In this document: positions 37,305 to 47,060 of the stretch, in pieces
Numbering within the stretch: position 1 is the stretch's first letter
Layout: every line of letters begins with the position of its first letter
Origin: Burkholderiales bacterium
GTDB lineage: Bacteria > Pseudomonadota > Gammaproteobacteria > Burkholderiales > SG8-41
Direction of reading: 5' to 3'
DNA length: 64,000 nucleotides
Assembly: GCA_020854035.1 (NCBI GenBank)
Contig: JADZGE010000019.1
Coordinates: 62,001-126,000 of the forward strand
Position numbers and translations under genes: made by a program
The notes under the pieces: model-generated
Database searches by the model: none
Told to the model about the DNA's origin: nothing
The model's input: only the letters and a program-made list of their open reading frames with translations

Positions 37305-39074
37305 GTGCTCGGCGCGCTCATGACGCGGCTCGCGCGGCTTGCGCGCGGGCCGCGCGAGGACGGCGCCGACGCGCGAAGCGCGCGCCTGATGCGGCAGGTG
37401 CGGCAGGCGGCGGCGCGCGGGGAGCGCGCGCGCGCCGCCTCGATGCTCGAGCGGCTTATCGCCCGGCGGCCGGAGGACGCCGGTGCGCACGGCATGCTCG
37501 CGGCGCTACGCGCGCAGGCCGGCGAGCTTGCCGCGGCGCTCGAGCACGCGGGGCGTGCCGCTGCCCTCGCGCCCGCCTCGCCGGACGCGCACCTCGTGCT
37601 CGGCAACGTCCGCCGGCTCGCGGGTGACTTGCGCGGAGCCGAGGCGAGCTACCGCCGGGTGATCGGGCTCGACCCGGAGGCGCCGGCCGGCCACTACAGT
37701 CTCGCCCTCATGCTCGCGGACGCCGGGCGCGCGGCGGACTCGCTCGCGCTCCTGCGGCGCACGCACGCGCTCGCGCCCGGATGGCCCGAGCCGACATGGG
37801 ACCTCGTGCGCGCGCTCCTCGACGCGGGCGAGGCCGCGGAGGCGCGGGCGGCCGCCGAACGTAGCGTCGCTCGGTGCGGCGCGAGCGCGCCCGCCTGGAT
37901 GAGCCTGGGCCTCGTGCACCTGCGGGCGCACGAGCCCGAGCCCGCGGCACGGTGCTTCGGCGAGGCGGCGGTGCTTGCCCCGGGCGACGCCGAGGCGTGG
38001 CTACACGCGGGCATCGCCGCGCAGGAGCTCGCGCGCCTCGACGAGGCGCAGGCGGCCTACGAACGGGCGCTCCGCATCGCGCCCGGCCACGCACCCGCCC
38101 GCTACCGGCGCGCGCTCGTCCTGCTCCTGAAGCGCGAGTACGGGGCCGCCTGGCCGGATTACGAGGCGCGCCTCGAGAGCAGCGCCCCGCCGCGACGCGA
38201 GTTCCCGCAGCCGCTCTGGCGGGGTGAGCCGCTCGCCGGCAGGACGCTTTTCGTCCACGCGGAGCAGGGCCTCGGCGACGAGATCATGTTCGCATCCTGC
38301 CTGCCGGAGGTGATCGAGCGCGCGGGACACTGCGTGATCGACTGCCACCCGAAGCTCGAGCGGCTGTTCCGGCGCTCGTTTCCCGCGGCGACGGTGCATG
38401 GCGGGCACCAGGCGGACGATCCCGCGTGGCTCGCCGCCGCTCCCGTCGTGGATTGCCGGATCGCGGCGGGTTCGCTCCCGCTCCTGCTGCGCCGCCGCCC
38501 GGCGGACTTCCCGCCGCACGCGGGTTATCTCCGCGCCGACGCAGCCCGGGTGGACGCATTTCGGGCGCGACTCGCCGCGCTCGGCCCGGGTCTCAAGGTC
38601 GGGCTCTCGTGGCGGGGCGGCACCGAGCTCTCCCGCGCGCGGCTGCGCTCGGTCGAACTGGCGGCGCTCGCGCCGCTCGTGGCCGTGGCGGGCGTGAGAT
38701 TCGTGGATCTCCAGTACCACGACACCGCGGCCGAACGCGCGGCGTTCTCGCGCGCGACCGGGCTGCCGCTCGTCCACTGGGAGGATGCGCTCGGCGACTA
38801 CGACGAGACCGCGGCGCTCGTCGTCGCGCTCGACCTCGTGGTGAGCGTGTGCACGGCGATCGTGCACCTCGCCGGCGCGCTCGGCCGGCCAGCGTGGGTG
38901 ATGACCCCGTACAGCCCCGAGTGGCGCTACGGGCAGGCGGGCGAGGACATGCCGTGGTACCCGTCCGTGCGGCTCGTGCGGCAGGCGCGCCGCGGCGAGT
39001 GGGGACCGGTCATCGCGATGCTCGCGCGCGATCTCGCGGCGCTGGCGGCCCGCGCGCGGTCCCGGGACGCATGA
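37305..39074 (+). CDS. TPR-repeat glycosyltransferase-like protein (paralogue 1)
   Basis: A 589-residue protein. The N-terminal half is TPR repeats (about 20-275, Ala-rich). The C-terminal half is a GT-B-like domain related to heptosyltransferase (GT9) enzymes, with LFVHAEQGLGDEIMFASCLPE, GLKVGLSWRGGT and VHLAGALGRPAWVM. Two paralogues with the same plan lie at 41156 and 55311. GTG 37305 or ATG 37320 may be the start. Such proteins occur in flagellin, pilin and surface-glycan islands. The sugar and acceptor are unknown, but the surrounding legionaminic acid genes hint at a nonulosonate. Confidence 0.82.
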   Translation: MLGALMTRLARLARGPREDGADARSARLMRQVRQAAARGERARAASMLERLIARRPEDAGAHGMLAALRAQAGELAAALEHAGRAAALAPASPDAHLVLGNVRRLAGDLRGAEASYRRVIGLDPEAPAGHYSLALMLADAGRAADSLALLRRTHALAPGWPEPTWDLVRALLDAGEAAEARAAAERSVARCGASAPAWMSLGLVHLRAHEPEPAARCFGEAAVLAPGDAEAWLHAGIAAQELARLDEAQAAYERALRIAPGHAPARYRRALVLLLKREYGAAWPDYEARLESSAPPRREFPQPLWRGEPLAGRTLFVHAEQGLGDEIMFASCLPEVIERAGHCVIDCHPKLERLFRRSFPAATVHGGHQADDPAWLAAAPVVDCRIAAGSLPLLLRRRPADFPPHAGYLRADAARVDAFRARLAALGPGLKVGLSWRGGTELSRARLRSVELAALAPLVAVAGVRFVDLQYHDTAAERAAFSRATGLPLVHWEDALGDYDETAALVVALDLVVSVCTAIVHLAGALGRPAWVMTPYSPEWRYGQAGEDMPWYPSVRLVRQARRGEWGPVIAMLARDLAALAARARSRDA

Positions 39075-39724
39075 TCACCGTCGCGTTCGTGCACGTGGGG
39101 CCGGACCCCCTGCTCGCGAGCATCATGGTCGCATCGGCGCGGCGCGCCATGCCCGCGGCGCGCATCGTGCATCTCGCCGACGAAGCGACGCCCGCGGTCG
39201 GCGGCGTGAACGAGACCGTGCGCCGGCCCTACGACGGGGCGCATCTCATGGATTTCCGGCTGGCGCATTTCGCAGCGCTCGCGCCCTGCGAGGTGTTATT
39301 CCTCGACACCGACGTCATGATCGAGAAGGATTTCACGCCGCTCTTCGACTGGGAGTTCGACGTGGCGCTCACCGTGCGCGAGGACATGGTGATCGATCCC
39401 TTCGGTGTCGACGTCGCCGTCGACATGCCGTACAACACCGGCGTCATGCTCGCGAAGCCCTCGGGCTGGGCGTTCTGGCGCGAAGCCGCGCGGCACTGCG
39501 CCGGGCTGCCGGAGGAGGAGCGCCGCTGGTGGGGCGACCAGCACGCCGTCAAGGCGGTGGCGGACACCGCGCCGCTCTGCGTGCTCGACCTGCCGTGCGC
39601 CCTCTACAACCATTCGCCGCACCTCGCGACCGATGACCTCTCCGGGCGGTTCGCGATCCACTACAAGGGCTACCGCAAGCCGTGGATGGCCGAGCGCGGG
39701 CTGAGGGAATTCGGGCTGAGATGA
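39071..39724 (+). CDS. Small GT-A-type glycosyltransferase-like protein
   Basis: A 217-residue protein with an early Rossmann-like start MITVAFVHVGPDPLLASIMV and a DxD-type motif in VLFLDTDVMIEKDF, the metal and nucleotide-sugar site of GT-A enzymes. A later GDQHAVKAVAD and HYKGYRKPWM resemble the acceptor-side motifs of GT8-like enzymes. Its ATG overlaps the stop of the TPR-glycosyltransferase by four bases (ATGA), so they are translationally coupled. Donor and acceptor are not predictable. Confidence 0.7.
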   Translation: MITVAFVHVGPDPLLASIMVASARRAMPAARIVHLADEATPAVGGVNETVRRPYDGAHLMDFRLAHFAALAPCEVLFLDTDVMIEKDFTPLFDWEFDVALTVREDMVIDPFGVDVAVDMPYNTGVMLAKPSGWAFWREAARHCAGLPEEERRWWGDQHAVKAVADTAPLCVLDLPCALYNHSPHLATDDLSGRFAIHYKGYRKPWMAERGLREFGLR

Positions 39725-39766
39725 TGGATGGTAAGATGCGTGAACCGCGCGTGTCATCCTGAATCG

Positions 39767-40420
39767 ATGCGTTATTCCCGGGCCGCCCCGAGTCCGCGCT
39801 ACGCCGAGTTGCAACGGCTCTACCGCGACATGCACGAGCGCGGCGAGCCTTTCCTCAACATGCCGCCGGAGAAGACCCTGACCGGTCTCTCCCTGCCGCC
39901 GCAGGCCGGGCGCATCAAGCGGCTGATCGAGGCGACCGGGGCGCGCACCGTCCTCGATTACGGCAGCGGCAAGGGGCTTCAGTACCGGCTCGCGGATTTC
40001 CGCGACGCCGAGGGTCGCCGCTGGCCGGGCATCGTCGACTACTGGGGCGTCGACTACGTCGGCTGCTACGACCCGGGCTTCGCGCCCTTCAGCCGCATTC
40101 CCACCGAGACCTTCGACGGCGTGATCTCGACCGACGTACTCGAACACTGCCCGGAGGAGGACATGCCGTGGATCCTGGGCGAGATCTTCGGTTTCGCCCG
40201 CCGCTTCGTGTTCGCGAACGTGGCGTGCTACCCGGCGACGAAGCGGCTCGCGAACGGCGAGAACGCTCATTGCACGATCCGTCCCGGCGCGTGGTGGCGC
40301 GGGCTGTTCGAGGCGACGGCAGCGGCTCATCCCGGGATCGTCTGGGAGGCGTGGATCGAGTCGCGGGTCGCCGGTCCGGAGGGCGTCGAGGTGACCGAGG
40401 AACGGGCGGGCGGCACGTGA
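39767..40420 (+). CDS. SAM-dependent methyltransferase (class I)
   Basis: A 217-residue class I methyltransferase. Motif I is TVLDYGSGKGLQYRL, and the acidic post-I position follows in WGVDYVGCYDP. The stretch FDGVISTDVLEHCPEEDMPWIL is the usual motif before the active site. ATG 39767 (MRYSRAAPSPRY) is preferred over the upstream 39728 start. It sits inside the glycosyltransferase run, four bases overlapping the next gene, so it may methylate a surface sugar or a nucleotide-sugar intermediate. Confidence 0.78.
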   Translation: MRYSRAAPSPRYAELQRLYRDMHERGEPFLNMPPEKTLTGLSLPPQAGRIKRLIEATGARTVLDYGSGKGLQYRLADFRDAEGRRWPGIVDYWGVDYVGCYDPGFAPFSRIPTETFDGVISTDVLEHCPEEDMPWILGEIFGFARRFVFANVACYPATKRLANGENAHCTIRPGAWWRGLFEATAAAHPGIVWEAWIESRVAGPEGVEVTEERAGGT

Positions 40421-41103
40421 TCCGCGTCTTCATCGGTTACGATCCGCGCGAGGTGGTCGCCTTCAACGTGTTCGCCTTCAGCATACAGGCGCGCGCCTCG
40501 GAGCCGGTGGCGATCGCGCCGCTCGCGCTGAGGCAGCTCTCGGCGGTGCTGACGCGCGAGCGCCATCCGCTGCAGAGCACGGATTTCTCCTTTTCCCGCT
40601 TCCTCACGCCGTTCCTCTCCGGTTACGAGGGCTGGTCGCTGTTCGTCGATTGCGACATGCTGGCGCTGGAGGACCTCGCCCGGCTCTGGGCGCTGCGCGA
40701 GGAGCGCTACGCCGTCATGGTGGTGAAGCACATGCACGAGCCGCGGGAAACGGTGAAGTTCCTCGGCCAGCCGCAGAGCCGCTACGAGAAGAAGAACTGG
40801 TCGAGCGTGATGCTCTTCAATAACGCCGCGTGCCGGGTGCTGACGCCGGAGTACGTGAACGCGGCCTCGGGGCTGAATCTGCACCAGTTCAGGTGGCTCG
40901 CGGACGACGGCCTCATCGGTGAACTCCCCAGGCGCTGGAATCACCTCGTCGGCTACGATCCGCCGCGCGGCGATGCCGCGCTCGTGCACTACACGCTCGG
41001 CGGGCCCTATTTCGAGGAGTACCGCAATTGCGAGTACGCGGACGAATGGCGGCGGGAACGCGACCGGATGCTCTTCGCCGAACGGCGCCGGCCCGCCGCC
41101 TAG
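40417..41103 (+). CDS. Glycosyltransferase-like protein with DCDM motif
   Basis: A 228-residue protein starting with GTG (VIRVFIGYDPREVVAFNVFA), overlapping the methyltransferase stop by four bases. It contains LFVDCDMLALEDLARLW, a DxD-type metal site, and FNNAACRVLTPEYVN then ALVHYTLGGPYFEEYR, consistent with GT8-like or related GT-A glycosyltransferases. It is similar in plan but not obviously in sequence to the 39071 gene. Part of the same operon; substrate unknown. Confidence 0.75.
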   Translation: MIRVFIGYDPREVVAFNVFAFSIQARASEPVAIAPLALRQLSAVLTRERHPLQSTDFSFSRFLTPFLSGYEGWSLFVDCDMLALEDLARLWALREERYAVMVVKHMHEPRETVKFLGQPQSRYEKKNWSSVMLFNNAACRVLTPEYVNAASGLNLHQFRWLADDGLIGELPRRWNHLVGYDPPRGDAALVHYTLGGPYFEEYRNCEYADEWRRERDRMLFAERRRPAA

Positions 41104-41155
41104 CCGCGCGGGCGGCACGGGCGCCGCGCGGCCCGGTGGCAGGCGCCGGCGGGTC

Positions 41156-43159
41156 ATGCTGCGGACGCTAGCGCGAAGGTTGCGGCTCTGGCTCGCCGGA
41201 GGAACCGGCCCGGGCGGGCATCCCCCGCACGCGGCGGTTTCGTCCTCGCCGGAACCCGGCGAGGCGGCGCGCGCGCACTGGGAACGCGGCGTGGCGCTCG
41301 CGGGGGAATCGCGCCACGCGGAAGCGCTCGCCGCGTTCGAGGCGGCGGCCGGCGCGAGCCCGGCGTTCGCGGACGCACATTGCCGGGCGGGGTTGGCTCT
41401 GCGCGCGCTCGGGCGCCACGAAGATGCCCTGGAGCGCTTCGGGCGCGCGCTCGCGGCGCGTCACGACCACCTTCCCGCGCTCGCGCACCAGGGGCTCGGG
41501 TTGCTCGAACTCCAGCGCTTCGAGGAGGCCGAGGACAGCTTCAAGCTGCTCCTTGCCCATGATCCCCGCTCCGCCGAAGCGTGCTGTCATCTCGGGACGG
41601 CGTGCTGGCGGCAGGGCCGCGGCGCGGACGCGATCGAACATTTCCGCCGCGCCGCGGAGATCGACCCGGGCATGGCGCCCGCCCACGTGAGCCTTGCGGG
41701 TCTGCTCTTCGCGGAGGGCCGTTACGCGGAGGCGGAGGCGGCCTGTGCGGCGGCGGTCGCGACGCACCCGGACATTCCCGAGCTTCATCTCAACTGGGGC
41801 CTCGCGCTCGGGAAGCTCGGCCGCGTCGAGGACGCCGCCGCGCGGTTCGAGCGGGCGGCGGCGCTGCGGCCCGGGTTCGCCGAGGCGCACTTCAACCTCG
41901 GCAATGCCCGCCGCGACCTCGGCCGCGGCGCGGAGGCCGCCGCCGACTACGAGCGCGCGCTGGAGATCAAACCCGACTACGCCGACGCCTGCACCAACCT
42001 CGGCTCGGTACTGGCGGGGCTGGGCGAGATCGAGCGCGCGCTAGCCTGCTACCGCAGGGCGCAGGCGCTCGATCCGGCGGCGGTCGAGCCGCTGCACAAC
42101 ATGGGGCTGCTTCACGCCCGCGCCGGCGAGCTTGCCGCCGCGATCGGCTGCTACGAGCAGGCGCAACGGGTGATGCCGGGGCACCCCGAGTCGGAGCTCA
42201 ACCTCGGCCTGACACTGCTCCAGTCCGGCGAGCTTGCCCGCGGCTGGCCGCTTTACGAGAGCCGCTTCCGGCAGGCGAACCCCGCGCTCGGCGCCGCGGT
42301 CCGCCCGTTTCCCTTTCCCCGCTGGCAGGGTGAGTCGCTCGCGGGCAGGTCCATCGTGGTGTGGGGCGAGCAGGGCGTGGGCGACGAGATCCTGTTCGCC
42401 TCGATGTACGAGGAAGTGGCGGCGGCGGCGCGCGTGTGCGTGCTCGAGTGCGCGCCCAAGCTCGCGTCGCTCTTCGCCCGCTCGTTTCCCGCGGCACGCG
42501 TTCTCCCGCGGTCCGATCCGCCTCATCGCGACGCCGCTGCCGGCCACGACTTCCAGTGCCCGGCAGGCAGCCTCGCGCGCTGGCTGCGGCCGGCGCTCGC
42601 GAGCTTTCCGCCGCGCCGCGCCTATCTCGTGCCGCGCGCGGACCGGGTCAACTACTGGAGATCGCGCGTGGCGGGACTCGGCCCCGGACTCAAGGTCGGT
42701 TTCAGCTGGCGCTCGAGCAACCTCGCGGGCGAACGCGCCGAGTACTGCACCACGCTCGATCTGTGGGGGCCGGTATTCACCGTGCCGGGCGTGCATTTCG
42801 TGAATCTCCAGTACGACGAGTGCGCCGGGGAACTCGCGGCCGCCCGCGCCCGCTTCGAGGTGCCGCTCCACGCCTTTCCCGGGATCGACCTGTACAACGA
42901 TCTCGAAGAGGCGGCCGCGTTGACCGCCGCCTGCGACCTCGTGATTACCGCGCCCACCGCGGCCGCTTTTCTCGCGGGTGCGCTCGGCGTGCCGACCTGG
43001 GAGATGACCTACGGGGCGGACTGGGCGAAGCACGGCACCGCGGGCTATCCGTGGTTCCCCGCGATCACGCTCTACCACCGCTTCCAGCCGCGCCGCTGGG
43101 AGGCAATACTCGCGGAGATCGGGTCCCGGCTTCGCGCGCTCGTGACGGAGGTGGCATGA
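41156..43159 (+). CDS. TPR-repeat glycosyltransferase-like protein (paralogue 2)
   Basis: A 667-residue protein with about nine TPR units (residues 35-365, for example HFNLGNARRDLGRGAEAAADYERAL) and a C-terminal GT9-like domain (IVVWGEQGVGDEILFASMYEE, GLKVGFSWRSSN, and FLAGALGVPTWEMTYGADW). It is the longest of the three paralogues. ATG 41156 gives MLRTLARRLRLWLAG; the longer open frame upstream is the shadow of the preceding gene. Its stop overlaps the legI start by four bases (ATGA), coupling it directly to nonulosonate synthesis. Confidence 0.83.
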   Translation: MLRTLARRLRLWLAGGTGPGGHPPHAAVSSSPEPGEAARAHWERGVALAGESRHAEALAAFEAAAGASPAFADAHCRAGLALRALGRHEDALERFGRALAARHDHLPALAHQGLGLLELQRFEEAEDSFKLLLAHDPRSAEACCHLGTACWRQGRGADAIEHFRRAAEIDPGMAPAHVSLAGLLFAEGRYAEAEAACAAAVATHPDIPELHLNWGLALGKLGRVEDAAARFERAAALRPGFAEAHFNLGNARRDLGRGAEAAADYERALEIKPDYADACTNLGSVLAGLGEIERALACYRRAQALDPAAVEPLHNMGLLHARAGELAAAIGCYEQAQRVMPGHPESELNLGLTLLQSGELARGWPLYESRFRQANPALGAAVRPFPFPRWQGESLAGRSIVVWGEQGVGDEILFASMYEEVAAAARVCVLECAPKLASLFARSFPAARVLPRSDPPHRDAAAGHDFQCPAGSLARWLRPALASFPPRRAYLVPRADRVNYWRSRVAGLGPGLKVGFSWRSSNLAGERAEYCTTLDLWGPVFTVPGVHFVNLQYDECAGELAAARARFEVPLHAFPGIDLYNDLEEAAALTAACDLVITAPTAAAFLAGALGVPTWEMTYGADWAKHGTAGYPWFPAITLYHRFQPRRWEAILAEIGSRLRALVTEVA

Positions 43160-44217
43160 AGGTCCTGCGCATTGCCCGGCACCTCGTCGGGCGCGGCAGG
43201 CGCTGCTTCGTCATCGCGGAAGCGGGAGTGAATCACAACGGCCGCGTCGAGCTCGCGCGCCGGATGGTGGACGCGGCCGCCGCGGCCGGGGCCGACGCGG
43301 TCAAGTTCCAGACCTTCGCCGCGGACCGGCTCGCGGCGCCGCGCGCGCGCAAGGCATCCTACCAGGCGAAGGCGACCGGCCGGGAGGGCTCGCAGCACGC
43401 CATGCTGAAGGCGCTGGAACTCTCCGCGCCGGCGCACCGCGAGCTCCAGGCGCGCTGCCGGCGGCTCGGCCTCGTGTTCCTCTCCACGCCGTTCGACGAG
43501 GAGAGCGCGGATTTCCTCGAAGCGATCGGCGTGCCCGCCTACAAGCTTTCCTCGGGAGACCTCACCAATCATCCGTTGATCGCGCATGTTGCCGCGAAGG
43601 GCAGGCCGCTGATTCTCTCGACCGGCATGGCGACGCTCGCCGAAGTGGCCGCGGCGGTGGCGGTGGCACGGCGGGGCCGGGGCGGCCTCGCGCTGCTCCA
43701 GTGCACCAGCAATTATCCCTCCGACCCCGCGCACGCCAACCTGCGGGTCATGCGTACGTACGAGACGCGATTCGGCGTGCCCGCCGGCTATTCCGACCAC
43801 ACCCCGGGAATCGCGGCGGCGATCGCCGCGGTGGCGCTCGGGGCGGCGATCATCGAAAAGCACTTCACGCTCGAGCGCCGGCTCGCGGGACCCGATCATG
43901 CAAGCTCGCTCGAACCGCGGGAGCTCGCCGCGATGATCGCCGGGATCCGCGTCGCGGAGCGGGCGCTGGGCGACGGCGTCAAGGCGCCGCTCGCCGCGGA
44001 GCGCCCGATGCGCGCGGCGGCGAGAAAGAGCCTGCACTGGCGGCGCGACATCGCGCCGGGAGCGCGGGTGGCGGCCCGCGATCTCGTCGCCCTGCGCCCC
44101 GGCGACGGGCTGCCCCCCGCGGCGATCGACGGGCTCGTCGGGCGCACGGCCGTGCGCGCGGCACGCGCGGGGGCGAGGGTCGAGCTCGCCGATTTCGGCG
44201 GCGGGAAGCGCCGGTGA
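43156..44217 (+). CDS. legI: Nonulosonic acid synthase (NeuB/LegI type)
   Basis: Condenses phosphoenolpyruvate with a diacetamido-hexose (or ManNAc) to form the nine-carbon acid. The 353-residue protein has the TIM-barrel NeuB domain with AEAGVNHNG, KFQTFAADRL, STGMATLAEV, LLQCTSNYPS, GYSDHTPG and IEKHFTLER, and a C-terminal SAF/antifreeze-like domain (about 285-350). Family residues for the PEP and Mn2+ sites look intact. LegI is chosen over NeuB because LegB, LegC and PtmE-type genes are nearby; sialic acid proper would not need these. Overlaps the next gene by four bases. Confidence 0.88.
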   Translation: MKVLRIARHLVGRGRRCFVIAEAGVNHNGRVELARRMVDAAAAAGADAVKFQTFAADRLAAPRARKASYQAKATGREGSQHAMLKALELSAPAHRELQARCRRLGLVFLSTPFDEESADFLEAIGVPAYKLSSGDLTNHPLIAHVAAKGRPLILSTGMATLAEVAAAVAVARRGRGGLALLQCTSNYPSDPAHANLRVMRTYETRFGVPAGYSDHTPGIAAAIAAVALGAAIIEKHFTLERRLAGPDHASSLEPRELAAMIAGIRVAERALGDGVKAPLAAERPMRAAARKSLHWRRDIAPGARVAARDLVALRPGDGLPPAAIDGLVGRTAVRAARAGARVELADFGGGKRR

Positions 44218-45383
44218 CCGGCCCGCGAACGATACTTGTCGCCACCGGATCGCGTGCCGAGTACGGGCTCATGCGGTGGCTCATGAAGGAGATCGCCGCC
44301 GACCCCGCGCTGCGCCTGCAAGTGCTCGCGACGGGCGCGCACCTCGCGCCCGGGCTCGGCATGACCGTGCGCGAGATCGAGGCCGACGGCTTCGCGATCG
44401 ACGCGCGCGTGCCGATCGCGCTCGATTCCGACGAGCCGGCCGCCATCGCCCGGTCGATGGGCCTCGCCGCCGCCGGCGTGGCCGACGCCATCGTCCGGCT
44501 CGCGCCCGACCTCATGGTCGTGCTCGGCGACCGCTACGAGATCCTCGCGGCCGCGGCGGCCGCGGTGGTCGCGCGCGTGCCGCTCGCGCACATCCACGGC
44601 GGCGAAGTGACGGAAGGCGCGTACGACGACGCGATCCGCCACGCGATCACCAAGCTGGCGCATTGGCACTTCGTGGCGGCCGAGCCCTACCGCAAGCGCG
44701 TGGTCCAGATGGGCGAGCCGCCGCAACGCGTCTTCAATTGCGGGGCGCCGGCGCTCGACGGCATCGCCCGGCTCGAGCGCCTCACCCGCGGCGAGCTCGA
44801 GACGGCGCTTGGCATGCGGCTCGGCAGGCCCCTCGTTCTCGCGACCTGTCACCCCGAGACGCTCGCGCGCGGCGATCCGCTGGCGGCGGGACGTGCGCTC
44901 ATCGTCGCGCTGGAGCGCATGCCCCACGCGAGCGTGGTATTCACCTATCCCAACGCGGACACCGGCGGGCGCGCGTTGATCGAGGCGATCGAGCGGTTTG
45001 TCGCGCGGCGCGGGGACGCGGCCCGCGCCTTCGCGTCGCTCGGCCAGGTCCGTTACCTCAATCTCATGCGCGAGGCGGACCTCGTCGCCGGGAACTCCTC
45101 GAGCGCCCTCGTGGAGGCGCCGGCGCTCGGGACCGCGACCGTGAACATCGGGGAGCGCCAGCACGGCCGGCTGAAGGCGTCCTCCGTGATCGACGCCCCG
45201 GCCGAGCCCGATGCGATCGGGCGGGCGATACAATCGGCGCTTTCGCCGGCGTTCCGGGAGCGGCTGCCCCGTACCGTCTCGCTCTACGGCGAGCCGGGCG
45301 CGAGCGCGCGGATCAAGGACCTCCTGAAAACGGTCGATATTGCCGCGCGCAAGGCGTTCTTCGACATCGAGCATCCCTGCTGA
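44214..45383 (+). CDS. legG: Hydrolysing NDP-sugar 2-epimerase (NeuC/LegG type)
   Basis: Releases the free 2-epimerised sugar that LegI condenses with PEP. The 389-residue protein starts with GTG (VTGPRTILVATGSRAEYGLMR) and has the UDP-GlcNAc 2-epimerase fold, with LVVLGDRYE-like MVVLGDRYEILAAA, HIHGGEVTEGAYDD, VLATCHPET and AGNSSSALVEAP. The overlap with legI is four bases. The order LegI-LegG is the usual one in legionaminic and sialic acid clusters. Confidence 0.88.
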   Translation: MTGPRTILVATGSRAEYGLMRWLMKEIAADPALRLQVLATGAHLAPGLGMTVREIEADGFAIDARVPIALDSDEPAAIARSMGLAAAGVADAIVRLAPDLMVVLGDRYEILAAAAAAVVARVPLAHIHGGEVTEGAYDDAIRHAITKLAHWHFVAAEPYRKRVVQMGEPPQRVFNCGAPALDGIARLERLTRGELETALGMRLGRPLVLATCHPETLARGDPLAAGRALIVALERMPHASVVFTYPNADTGGRALIEAIERFVARRGDAARAFASLGQVRYLNLMREADLVAGNSSSALVEAPALGTATVNIGERQHGRLKASSVIDAPAEPDAIGRAIQSALSPAFRERLPRTVSLYGEPGASARIKDLLKTVDIAARKAFFDIEHPC

Positions 45384-45400
45384 ACCCCACGGAAGCCCAG

Positions 45401-45682
45401 GTTGACCACGCAGGCACGGAGGACGCAGGGCCAGGTTCCAGTGAACCTGGAAAAAGCGACTGGCCGCCGATGAATGCCGATAAACACCGATGAATCGATG
45501 GTTTACAGGCAACTACGGATACGCCTTACGAGTGATGATCAATAACAGCATGCGCCGCCGTGATTTTCGGACGCTCACCGGGGCACATTGGCGTTCATCG
45601 CCGTCCATCGGCGGCTCGACCGCCTTCCCCGGGGTGAACGGGAATCCACCCTCTGCGTTCTCCGCGTCTCCGTGGCGATAAT
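45401..45682. repeat. Nested inverted copies of two intergenic repeat families
   Basis: This 332-base gap carries four repeat tracts arranged A+, B+, B-, A-. A+ (45405-45430) has GCACGGAGGACGCAGGG, B+ (45464-45494) has GCCGATGAATGCCGATAA, B- (45589-45615) has GTTCATCGCCGTCCATCGGC and A- (45651-45675) has CTCTGCGTTCTCCGCGTC. Between A+ and B+ is a palindrome CCAGGTTC-CAGT-GAACCTGG (45431-45450) followed by AAAAA, which may end the legG transcript. No gene is visible. Confidence 0.8.
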
Positions 45683-45715
45683 CCGGATTTCCGACGCAAC
45701 GGGACGCGGCAGACC

Positions 45716-47059
45716 ATGACCCTCTACCCCCGGCGGCGCCGGATCGACATCGAGCCGTTCCTGCGCGAGGCGGGGCCGCACGAAGCCCGCTACGGCCTGC
45801 CCCCCGAGGTCGTCTTCTGCCGCGAATGCGTGATTTCCAACCAGCGCCCCAATTCCGCCGTCGAGTACGCGCACACGGCGGATTCGCGCAAGCGGACGAT
45901 CCATATCGACGAGCACGGCGTGTGCGACGCGTGCCGGCTCGCCCGGGAGAAGCGGCAGGAGATCGACTGGGCCGCGCGCGAGCGCGAGCTTGTCGCGCTG
46001 TGCGACCGGCACCGCAGCCGCGGCGGCGCCCACGACTGCATCGTCCCCGGTTCGGGCGGCAAGGACAGCTTCTACGCGGCCCACGTGCTCAAGTACCGCT
46101 ACGGCATGCACCCGCTCACCGTGACCTGGGCGCCGCACATCCACACCGAGTGGGGCTGGAAGAATTTCCAGTCCTGGATCCACGCGGGCTTCGACAACTA
46201 CCTCATGACGCCGAACGGGCGGGTCCACCGCCTGCTCACCCGGCTCGCCCTGGAGAACCTCTTCCACCCCTTCCAGCCCTTCATACTGGGCCAGAAGTCG
46301 TTCGCGCCGAAGATGGCGTTGACGCACGGCGTGCCGCTCGTCTTCTACGGCGAGAACGAGGCCGAGTACGGCAACCCGCTCGCCGAGGCGACGAGCGCCA
46401 GGCGAGACTGGTCGTACTTCACCGCCGCGGACAAGTCGCGGATACACCTCGGCGGCACCCCGCTCGCGGACCTCGCCGGGAAGTTCGGCATCGGCGAGGA
46501 GCTCGAGCCCTATCTTCCCGCCGATCCCGCGCGCATCGAGGCGGCGGGCATCGAGGTGCACTACCTCGGCTACTACCTCAAGTGGCACCCGCAGAGCTGC
46601 TACTACCACGCGGTCGAGCACGGCGGATTCCAGGCATCCCCGGAGCGCACGCCCGGAACCTACAGCAAGTACAACAGCATCGACGATCGCATCGACGACT
46701 TCCACTACTACACCACCTTCGTCAAGTTCGGCATCGGCCGCGCGACCTACGACGCCGCGCAGGAGATCCGCTCCGGCGACATCACGCGCGAGGAGGGCGT
46801 CGCCCTCGTCAGGCGCTTCGACGGCGAATACCCCGCCCGCTTCGCCGAGGAGATCTTCCGCTACCTGAGCATCGCTCCGGCCGAGTATCCGCGGGCCTCG
46901 CGCGAGTTCGAGCAGCCGGTGATGGACCATCCGTACTTCATGAACCTCGCGGACGCGTTCCGCTCCCCGCACCTGTGGCAGTACGAGGACGGGCAATGGC
47001 GGCTGCGGCACCGGGTGTGGCAGGCGGAGGGCCCGCTTGATCCTGAAAGCCGGAGTTGA
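45716..47059 (+). CDS. N-acetyl sugar amidotransferase (PseA/WbpG-like)
   Basis: A 447-residue member of the ATP-pyrophosphatase amidotransferases that replace an acetamido by an acetamidino group on bacterial sugars. It has a four-cysteine zinc-type N terminus (CRECVISNQRP and CDACR), the PP-loop PGSGGKDSFYAAHVLK and LTVTWAPHIHTEWGWKNFQ. Related enzymes act with HisH/HisF-like partners that supply ammonia, and both are encoded next. With the surrounding legionaminic genes the product may be an amidinated legionaminic acid derivative. This is an inference from family and context. Confidence 0.85.
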   Translation: MTLYPRRRRIDIEPFLREAGPHEARYGLPPEVVFCRECVISNQRPNSAVEYAHTADSRKRTIHIDEHGVCDACRLAREKRQEIDWAARERELVALCDRHRSRGGAHDCIVPGSGGKDSFYAAHVLKYRYGMHPLTVTWAPHIHTEWGWKNFQSWIHAGFDNYLMTPNGRVHRLLTRLALENLFHPFQPFILGQKSFAPKMALTHGVPLVFYGENEAEYGNPLAEATSARRDWSYFTAADKSRIHLGGTPLADLAGKFGIGEELEPYLPADPARIEAAGIEVHYLGYYLKWHPQSCYYHAVEHGGFQASPERTPGTYSKYNSIDDRIDDFHYYTTFVKFGIGRATYDAAQEIRSGDITREEGVALVRRFDGEYPARFAEEIFRYLSIAPAEYPRASREFEQPVMDHPYFMNLADAFRSPHLWQYEDGQWRLRHRVWQAEGPLDPESRS

Positions 47060-47060
47060 G